DNA from: Mesostigma viride
Lineage: Eukaryota; Streptophyta; Mesostigmatophyceae; Mesostigmatales; Mesostigmataceae
Length of the DNA: 64,000 bases
Direction of reading: 5' to 3'
Assembly (NCBI GenBank): GCA_009746045.1
Contig: RPFO01000078.1
Span: 703,016-767,015 of the forward strand
Notes under the pieces: model-generated
The model's database searches: none
Told to the model about the DNA's origin: nothing
Seen by the model: only the letters and a program-made list of their open reading frames with translations
Program-made: the position numbers and the translations under genes
Shown: positions 56,812 to 64,000 of the stretch, in pieces
Layout: each line of letters opens with the position of its first letter
Position numbering within the stretch: the stretch's first letter is position 1

Positions 56812-57278
56812 ACTAGGAATATATATACCAGTAGTGTAGATTAGTCAGGCTTAGCCTAGCATGTGGCCCACGCGCATGTGCGCCCATAATGGCCCCCATG
56901 GATGTTGCCTTCAGAACTTAGCCAAGCCATGCCTATAATGGGACCCCCATGGATGTTGCATTAAGAATTTAGCCATGCTATGCCATGCAGAGAGATGCTC
57001 TCTGTCGAGACGCCATGTCCTAGCTCTTGTATAGCCATGATGATCTTCCTCCCCCGTGCCAGGATCCCCCCCTTAGGCGGGTTGAACCTGAGACAGCATG
57101 GTGGTGCGGGTGCCCTGGTGCACCTAGAGCACTGGTAGCTTACATTCCCACCCTTGCATGAAGTAGCCTAGGATGTATTAAAAGCCATATGCCCCTTCTC
57201 AGGGATATGTGCTACATTGACTCCCAACGGAGTGATGTTGATAATTAATTAATTAATTAATTAATTAATAGATGTTGT

Positions 57279-57338
57279 AGGTAGCTGTTGTAGATAGATT
57301 AGACCGGTAGGACTGTTTGCACCCATCCATCCATCCAT
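57279..57338 (+). mobile_element. Family B LINE 3' UTR, part 2
   Basis: GTAGCTGTTGTAGATAGATT and the CCATCCATC stretch match 61290-61370. Interrupted by a family A LINE at 57339; the last piece is 57831-57906 with the hairpin and TTAA tail. Confidence 0.7.
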
Positions 57339-57816
57339 TAAATTAAATTAAATTAAATTATAACATGCCTCCGTGGGGGGGTCATGTAGCACATATTCCA
57401 TGATGGATGGGGTGGAGGGAGCCGCGTGATCGAACTATCCTAACTCTAAGCTATCTAGAAAATCCTAACTACACTACTCATCAAAACACCTCCGCCGCTT
57501 GGGGGGAGGTGGCTTGCCCACAGGGTCGGGCGTGTGCGCCTTGACAATCTTCTTCCACCGTGTCTTGTCCTGCATGGCAGTCCAAAGACGGGAGAGAGAG
57601 TGGATGCGGTGCTCAAACTGGGCTGGGACCACTAGGTCGTCCAGCAACATCTGAACGTAGTTCGTGACAGGTTTCCTAGCTACCCTTTTGGGAATGTCCT
57701 CGGGGCCAGGCCAGGTCAGAATGTGCCGCCCTGGCTGGCCAAGCCGCTGGGCCGGGCCGGCCAGACCAAGGGTGGTGTCGACCTGGCTGGTGCGGGCAAG
57801 GTGTCCTACAAATGCT
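57339..57816 (-). mobile_element. Family A LINE, 5'-truncated, 14-bp target duplication
   Basis: 478 bp on the minus strand: ORF2 end (AFVGHLARTSQVDTTLGL to PPPPKRRRCFDE, one intact frame to the stop at 57474), 3' UTR, hairpin and TTTAA tail. Flanked by ATCCATCCATCCAT at 57325-57338 and 57817-57830. Confidence 0.85.
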
Positions 57817-57830
57817 ATCCATCCATCCAT

Positions 57831-57906
57831 CGGGGTTAATGCTCCGTGACTCCGGCCAACGGGAGCACGAGTCTAATTAATTAATTAATTAATTAATTAA
57901 TTAATG
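57831..57906 (+). mobile_element. Family B LINE 3' UTR, part 3 (hairpin and tail)
   Basis: GGGGTTAATGCTCCGTGACTCC then GGCCAACGGGAGCAC and a TTAA tail. Completes the family B fragment begun at 54600. Confidence 0.75.
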
Positions 57907-58905
57907 TAGGCGGCTAGGCGCTCTGGCTAGCTGGAGGCAGACACCCGGCCGATGTAGTAACCGGGGTCAGCAGCAGAACGGGTCCTTCTTGTACAGCATG
58001 ACTCGGCTGGCCGTCTGCCACCTGGGCAGCATGCAGGCGGGGGCTCATCAGAGAGCATTTGAAACGCGGTACGTTGCAGAACGCCAGCAGAAGCTCCCGC
58101 ACCGCAAGGTCGGGGGTCTGTTCTTGAGCAGCTCGGCCGAAAGGTGGTCGGCACCGACCGCCGCATCGTACCGCAAGCGAGCAAGGGCGCCGTTCAATTC
58201 CTCCAAAGTGAAGGGGTCGACGACGTCGTTGGTGGCAAGGCAGCCCCGTCGTTCAAGGCGGGGACTTCGTAGTCCGCGGCCGAGGAGGGCGCCGCGTGTG
58301 GCGGGGCGGGGCGGGGCTCCAGCAACACCGAGATGGGCGGCCGTCTCAGGGTGGAGCGGCGGGGGGGAGGGTGCGAGCCCCACCGGCCCGTCAAGGAAAA
58401 ATTGTGGGCCAGCCAGCGGTCAAGGCTGACCGGCGCCATGCCATCCCCCGTGTGCTCCACAGGGGTGCGCTGCCGCCGGCCGCCGAGCCGGTAAAGGTGG
58501 TACCACATTTTCTTGCCCTGGTTGCGAGCTTGGCAGGCCTTGGCATCCGCAGCATCCGCGATGCACTGGCCGGGCCACCTCTGCGTCCTGAGCATGCGCG
58601 CAGGCCTCCACAAGGGCGGCCTTAATTAAGCACCGGTTCCACCAGCGGGTCCCGGTTGCGCTTGAGGCGGTGCCGGGCTGCGGCCAGGACCGCGGGGTCC
58701 TGCCGGTAGAGCGGGCCGGCTGGGGCAGCGGCAGGGCCGCCAGCGCCTGTGCGCGGGCCGCAAAGCCCGCAAAAGTGACACCCTGGGCCAGCACGTCGAC
58801 GTCAGCCTGGGGCCCGGGGGCCGCCAGTGAGGTCCGCCCGCCGGCACCGGTTCCACTCGTGGTTGGCGTCCGACCAGTCCTCGGGATCACCACGGACCGG
58901 GCGTG
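57907..58905 (-). pseudogene. LINE ORF2 fragment, family A, endonuclease-RT linker and start of RT
   Basis: Collinear with 13560-14590 of the longer family A copy. The minus strand includes CQARNQGKKMWYHLYRLGGR and LEELNGALARLRYDAAVGAD. Broken by frameshifts; truncated on the left by the family B tail. Confidence 0.75.
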
Positions 58906-59099
58906 TAGGTGAGGTAACCAGCCCATCATACTGTTGAATTTCATCTCGACATTTCTCTGGGACGCTTGAAGCTTAGTTCTCAAGAACGGCAATCCAGGTA
59001 AAAAGATCTTGCCCTTACTCCTGTTGTGTTTACCAAGTGCTAGGGATGATTTCATGGATCATTTTTAGTTGTTACATCGGTACCGTAGGTTTATATCGC

Positions 59100-61420
59100 G
59101 GTCACCAACATGCTGCGATCCATTTTCAGAGTAGGATATGCTGCTCATGTCCGCAATGAGGACCTGTACCAGGGCATGCCATATATCACCAGCACCATTA
59201 ACCCGTGTTTTTTTAATTAGAACGCGATATATCGCGTTGTAAGCTTTTTTTAGAACGCGTATAGCACCTAAGGAAAATTTTTTTTCATGGTCATGTATAT
59301 ACTTTCCTGAAAGCCCATAAATCAAAGGATTTTTTGAGCTACTCAGACCTACAAACTGCTTATTCATTAGAGAGATACACTGGTTTGAATACAGGGGGGT
59401 CTGACCATGACCGCGATTTCTTGACCCTAGGTCACAAGTCATGCGCTTATTCACAAATGGTTCATGAAAAAAATCTGGCTTCTTGCACGAGCTATGGGCA
59501 ACATATGCAGGCTCTGTGAAACAAAACTCAGGCCCATTGGGCCACTGGAGCTATTTTTCATTAGCATCACAATTACAACGCAGTACAACGCAGTGGGAAA
59601 CATGAGAGCCCTTGACAACATTACGCAACGACCCGAGCCCCATAAACGGGGCCATAGTGAGCTTGGAGGGTCAAAACGTTGAACATAGGCGTTGTATAAG
59701 TTATACAGCATCAAACATGCATCAAACATCATGACTGGATGACCTAATATGACTGAATCAGGCAGCCATAGCCAAAGCATCATCCACTCTCACAACGTGT
59801 TGAGCACATGCCTCGTGGGAATGGAGGTGCTGGGTTTTCATTCCATAACGCGTGCAATACTGAAAGAAAGAGGCACGTGTAATGCAAGGCTTGGATAGGT
59901 TGAGTGATCCATGAGCTTACATGCAGGCAAAGATGACGCTGGAATGCATGCTAGCAAATGGTGGCAAGATGCTAACAACACATGATTATACACCATGATT
60001 ATGGGCACCCAGCTGATCTTCTTGCACAATCAACGCAGTATAAACCATCAACATCCAATCCTCACGATATATGCACGGCTTGACGACGTATACAGCACCT
60101 AAATACTGCACAACTGCAACCTGCTATGGCTGACATGCAAGCAACGTCGAGTAGGATGGCGGTCTTAGAGAGGCTGGGCAGAGGTCGGTAGAAATAAGTG
60201 GAAAACTGGCAGAAACTAGGTAGAAACACGATATACTTACGCCTGCAAGCACTATTGAGCCGGTGGCAGAGGCCATTTCCAGGAAAATACAGCATACCGT
60301 AGCAATAGCCACGGTCACGCCTTACGCTATTTGCAGGCACCATCATGCCCGGAGCTACCCAATAAAAGTCTGCACAAATCTCGGTTTAGCCGAGAGTCCG
60401 GGCGTTCGGAATGAATAAACATGTGTTAAGAAGTCGAAACACCATGGAAATACCAAGCATGGTGCCGCAGCAGACCCGAGTCTTGACGTAATAATATGTA
60501 TGCCGGTTTCCAGGGTTTCCGCATGAAAGTTGGGTGAGAAACTGGAAAAAACTACGTTTTCTTTGCCCCAGTACCTCAACAAACTCGTAGAAACCTAATT
60601 ATCAACCTTTGAACGCATCATCATGGTCGTGCTACCCAACAGCCACTGAAATTCGCGCGAAAACTGGCGAGATCTACCTGCCGCCATCGCCGTCGTCTTC
60701 ACCTTCGTCCCGCGAAAATGCCTGATTTCAGTGGTACATATTTGTTTGCAGCTGTCACAAAAAAAATACCAAAAATACCAGGATTTTTTCTTGAATTCTA
60801 TGAGATGTTTCTGACCTGTCTTGAAAGTTTCAGACCAAAAATCGCATGTTTAATAGGTTTGCCACGTGTCAGATTACAACGCGATACATCGCGTTCTAAC
60901 CCTACAACGCGATGTATCGCGTTGTAAAAAAACACGGGTTAAGCAGCGGCGCCAGCAGCTCGTAGGGCACCTAGCTCGCACCAACCAGGTAGACACCTCA
61001 CGTGGCCCCCCCGCAGGCCTGCGACCAGCTCAGCCTGGCCGGCACCTCCTGACGTGGGCCGGGCCCCGTGATGTTAGACGCCGCAAGGCCCGCACCTTCA
61101 AAGAACAGCTAGTAGAGGACATGGGGGGTCTAGGCCTCTCCGTGATTTGGAAGAAGATGATGGACAAGGCCAAGTGGGCCCAGGTCATAGAGGACAACGA
61201 GCCCCCCCCTGTGGGGAAGCGCCCGCGTGTGCAAACCCGTGGGAGGCACGCCAGTGCTGTATAGATAGATGTTGTAGTTAGTAATGCTGTTAGATAGATG
61301 TCGTAGGTAGCTGATGTAGATAGCTTATACCGGTAGGACTGTTTGCACCCACCCATCCATCCATCGGGGTTAATGCTCCGTGACTCCCCAACGGGAGCAC
61401 GAGTCTAATTAATTAATTAA
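59100..61420 (+). mobile_element. Family B LINE, 5'-truncated, 9-bp target duplication, split by a DNA element
   Basis: Flanked by TTATATCGC at 59091-59099 and 61421-61429. The ORF2 C-terminus is NMLRSIFRVGYAAHVRNEDL up to 59197, then from 60943 KQRRQQLVGHLARTNQVDTS to GKRPRVQTRGRHASAV and the stop at 61264. The 3' UTR has the hairpin GTGACTCCC, CAAC, GGGAGCAC and a TTAA tail. Confidence 0.88.
59202..60938. mobile_element. 1737-bp piggyBac-like non-autonomous element, TTAA target duplication
   Basis: TTAA at 59198-59201 and 60939-60942; termini CCCGTGTTTTTTTA and its complement. Inside each end are palindromes based on CAACGCGAT/ATCGCGTTG: one near 59220-59242, two near 60877-60926. The interior is AT-rich compared with its surroundings, and no transposase or other domain is recognised in its short frames. 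TTAA duplication plus a CCC start is characteristic of the piggyBac superfamily. Confidence 0.85.
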
Positions 61421-61429
61421 TTATATCGC

Positions 61430-62365
61430 CGTGTTTCTCTTGAGAATTAGCAACATGGTTACAGAGTGTTGAAAATTGTGTCTATCGTTCTGGAGAGGGG
61501 GTGGCTCTACAATATAACTCAATGAGGTGAAGAGCGGGACGTACCCTGATACTCAACAGCAGAACAGGCAATGCATCAACCACATGCACCGGCCAATGAT
61601 GCAACTCCAAGGGGTCAGATGCAGTGACCATTCATCATATCTACATTCCAGGCACAACTCCATGGTTGCACCCTGGTAAAATGCCATGCCTTTTTGTCAC
61701 CATGATTCCCTCACCTAACCGCCAACATACCTTTCCCTGTATTGTGGGCAGTATTTTGCATACAGAGTGACCACGTGGTGCACAAATCCATCAGCGGATG
61801 CGTCACACCAACACCTGGTTACTTCGATTGCATGTCCCCATCAGGTTCAATGGGTTGTGGCCCCTGCAAATGTCAGGTAACTTCCATGCCGGGCTGCCAA
61901 CGTACAGGTAGCATGGGCCAGTGGATGGGCCATGCGTTGCCAGAGCTAGGAAAAGCGCCCACGCTGCCACCGTCCATGATCACATGGGCCATGCGTGCAT
62001 GTCATCACCCACCATCAACTTGACACGACCTGACTAACTGTACGCCCTTCCCCAGCCCCCAGGAGCGAGCGCCCATCCCACGGTGAACACCCGCTGTCTC
62101 CCGTGGAGGTTCAACCCATGGAGGCTTGATCTGCGCACCGAAACTTGTACTGTCACTAGGACTCTTGGAATACTCCCGATACCCCGTCATACGGGTGCAT
62201 CATATCAAGGAGACAACCAGCGCAGGCCAGAAATATGATGGGATTCACCATGGGTGTCCAAGACCCACGCAAACCCCGCAAACGCGCGCACGCTAGACTT
62301 GACCGAGACAGCTTGGTGACCAGGGGGGCCCACGTGCCGCCCACTCGCGCCCAGCGAGCCTTTTT
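61430..62365. other. Intergenic region with a short T1-end motif
   Basis: No coding frame is supported. At 62205-62234 ATCAAGGAGACAACCAGCGC (a T1 terminus) is present, bracketed by CATCATAT and ATATGATG. The rest is probably 3' flank of the next gene. Confidence 0.55.
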
Positions 62366-64000
62366 TCAGCCTGCGCGCGGGCGCCGCATCGGGCTGCCCC
62401 CAAGTCCCGGGCTAGCGCCCCCCCCCGGCGGCCCCCCTGGTGGCGGGACGTACCGCAGCGAGAGAGGGCACCGTTTCGGCCCGCACAACACGTTGACGAC
62501 CGCGAGCCAGTGGGAGAAGGGGATGCTCGTGGAGAACTCGAGCGCCACGCAGTCGCTGTTGCGGCTGCCGTAATAAGCGCGCCAGAACCGGAGCAGGGAG
62601 TAGAAGTTGCGCAGCGCGGCCGGGCCGCCCTCCATAGCCCGGAGCTCGTCGAGCAGCTCGGGCAGCCGCCCCCTGAGCCAGGCGGAGATGAAAAAGAGCA
62701 CGCCTGTGTTCAGCACGCAGATGTTCTCCTGCGTCACCTCGTCCACGTCCAACAGGACCGCCAGGTCGCGCAGCAGCCGGCCGTAGTTCTTGCCGACAAA
62801 CTCGGCCATGCGGCCACCGGCGCGGCCACCACAATCGGGCGACCCGCGGCACACGGAGCAGACGGGCCGGGGGAGGCAGGGGGAAGAGCGTGGCACGGTG
62901 CCGGAGGCAGCAGCAGGAATGCCGGGAGTGCAAACACGAGCAGGTCCAACGGTAGGGCCCCCGACGCTAGTGCCGCCAACTAGGCTGCCACTCCCAGCGG
63001 CAGCGGCATTAGGAAGCCCAGCAACGCTATGGCCAGCAGTACCAGAGCCAGCATCCCTGTTGGCATGGGCCGCCGTCGAGCTCACGGCAGACGAGGTCCC
63101 TGCCTCTCTCGTGCCACCTGCGAGGACGACAGCATTACCGTTCCTGCCATCCCGCGCGCTCCCGGAACGCCCACCGTCGTTGCTGGCAGTCGTACCATCC
63201 CTGTCACAAAGGGGACCCCACGGACTGCTATCCCCCGCAATGGCCGCAGTGGGAGCAACAGCTGCCCCCTTCCCCGCACGCGACGCCCTCTCCGCAGCCG
63301 CCCTCTCCGCATCGCTTGTGCTGCCGCCGCCACCGCGGTTGCCAGGAGCAGCAATCACGCTACAAGGATGGCCGTTGATGCCATCACCGTGGTGGCCATT
63401 CACCCTGCTGCCGTCATCGCAAACATCGCCACGACTACTGTCCTCTTCCACAATTCCCCCATGGGCACGTGCCGGGGCATCTGCCAGAAGCATAACGGCA
63501 GCGCCATCGCCCTCGCCTCGAACGGCAACAAAACCTGCACTGCCCTCCACCGGGTCTCCCTCTCGTCGGCCCACAGCAACAGCCACGTCCATGCCACCAC
63601 TGACAGCTGGAGCCCCCGCCGACGCCGATCCGTTATCACCGCCAGCAGGATCCACCGGATGGTTCCCAGGAGGGCCCGTGGCGGGCGGTAGCACAGATAG
63701 CACAGAGGAGGACCCTTCCGAGAGCGGATGCTGTCGATCGGATGCCGCCGCCGCCGCCAAGGATGACGACAGCGACAAGGACGACACGCCAGGTGGCAGC
63801 GGCAGGCAGCCCTCAGGCGAATCGGGGAGTGACGTCGGCAGCAAAGAGCTGCGACAGGCGAGGCCTTTGATGAGGTACGCGCGCAGCTGGCCCACGCAGC
63901 CGAGGTCGGGGGGTGGCGCCCGACGAGCCTCCTCTCGCTCCGTCACCATCGTGGCTGCGGGAGGGACCGTGGTCGTTGCCGTCGGCGACGCAGCTGCCGT
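62366..64000 (-). CDS. 3' part of a gene for a TRPC4AP/DUF3689-like protein (partial)
   Basis: The frame is open from the right window edge to the stop at 62366; the first Met in it is at 63949 but upstream codons stay open, so the gene probably continues outside. An early segment GCVGQLRAYLIKGL is followed by a long low-complexity Ala/Gly/Ser region (about residues 35-360 from that Met). The conserved C-terminal part (about 381-489) contains FVGKNYGRLLRDLAVLLDVD, LLRFWRAYYGSRNSDCVALE and IPFSHWLAVVNVLC, which recalls the C-terminus of TRPC4AP-type proteins, adaptors of a DDB1-CUL4 ubiquitin ligase in animals. The Pro/Gly-rich last 30 residues may be intronic, as GTACGT follows the codon for LSLR near 62451. 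Family assignment is from memory and moderate. Confidence 0.5.
   Translation of the reverse strand, partial: TAAASPTATTTVPPAATMVTEREEARRAPPPDLGCVGQLRAYLIKGLACRSSLLPTSLPDSPEGCLPLPPGVSSLSLSSSLAAAAASDRQHPLSEGSSSVLSVLPPATGPPGNHPVDPAGGDNGSASAGAPAVSGGMDVAVAVGRREGDPVEGSAGFVAVRGEGDGAAVMLLADAPARAHGGIVEEDSSRGDVCDDGSRVNGHHGDGINGHPCSVIAAPGNRGGGGSTSDAERAAAERASRAGKGAAVAPTAAIAGDSSPWGPLCDRDGTTASNDGGRSGSARDGRNGNAVVLAGGTREAGTSSAVSSTAAHANRDAGSGTAGHSVAGLPNAAAAGSGSLVGGTSVGGPTVGPARVCTPGIPAAASGTVPRSSPCLPRPVCSVCRGSPDCGGRAGGRMAEFVGKNYGRLLRDLAVLLDVDEVTQENICVLNTGVLFFISAWLRGRLPELLDELRAMEGGPAALRNFYSLLRFWRAYYGSRNSDCVALEFSTSIPFSHWLAVVNVLCGPKRCPLSLRYVPPPGGPPGGGASPGLGGSPMRRPRAG

Larger units (their letters stand above)
54706..57267 (+). 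mobile_element. Near-complete ORF1-only retroelement, family A, 11-bp target duplication
   Basis: Flanked by ATAGATGTTGT at 54695-54705 and 57268-57278. Order: 5' UTR with TTTTGCGTCTGAGCCCC (about 54745), ORF1 (54884-56236), 3' UTR interrupted by a 564-bp insertion (56248-56811), hairpin (57210-57235) and TTAA tail. Without the insertion it is about 2.0 kb. No ORF2 sequence of its own is present. It is inserted in a family B LINE 3' UTR. Confidence 0.78.

Noticed and set aside
62510-63691. Plus-strand frames of 157 and 220 codons
   Set aside because: Antisense shadows in GC-rich DNA of the TRPC4AP-like frame.

Overview
The window looks like nuclear DNA of a green alga (Viridiplantae; lineage not resolvable by eye). 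Reasons: spliceosomal GT-AG introns, a plant-type GDP-mannose pyrophosphorylase, a GT29 sialyltransferase-like Golgi enzyme, and a very large secreted subtilase that ends in a plant root-cap-like domain. GC-rich single-copy genes are separated by long tracts of nested retrotransposons and microsatellites. There is no bacterial gene organisation, and I found no CRISPR array, rRNA gene or convincing tRNA gene.

Single-copy genes. (1) 3017-4354 (-), an intronless GT29 sialyltransferase-like protein. (2) 6247-9517 (+), GDP-mannose pyrophosphorylase in five exons (363 aa); genes 1 and 2 are divergent across about 1.9 kb. (3) 38674-46507 (-), a four-exon gene for a 1867-aa secreted mosaic protein: subtilase, leucine-rich repeats, two PPC-like domains, a HYR domain and a root-cap-like domain. 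(4) 62366-64000 (-), the 3' part of a gene whose C-terminus resembles TRPC4AP/DUF3689 proteins and which runs off the right edge.

Repeats, left to right. 1-2.6 kb: ORF1-only retroelements nested in inverted orientation inside a LINE. 11.3-15.1 kb: a 5'-truncated L1-like LINE (family A) with 12-bp target duplications, itself carrying a 663-bp MITE and an 88-base inverted duplication. 15.3-25.4 kb: a family B LINE split by a 7750-bp Copia-type LTR retrotransposon with LTRs identical by eye. 25.4-36.1 kb: decayed LINEs, a complete-looking ORF1-only element with both target duplications, and a long-TIR DNA element. 36.25-37.98 kb: a 1.7-kb AC/AACACC satellite. 46.9-53.4 kb: sparse sequence with repeat fragments, then a 1.29-kb CAA tract. 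53.4-61.4 kb: head-to-head ORF1 elements, nested LINE tails and a 1737-bp TTAA-flanked piggyBac-like element.

How the repeats fit together. Families A and B each have an EN-RT ORF2 form and an ORF1-only form. Within a family both forms end in the same 3' stem-loop followed by a TTTAA or TTAA repeat tail. The simplest reading is that the ORF1-only elements are mobilised in trans by ORF2 of the same family, like mammalian HAL1. Many insertions lie inside the 3' UTRs of other copies. Coding regions of almost all mobile elements are frameshifted, while the single-copy genes are intact.
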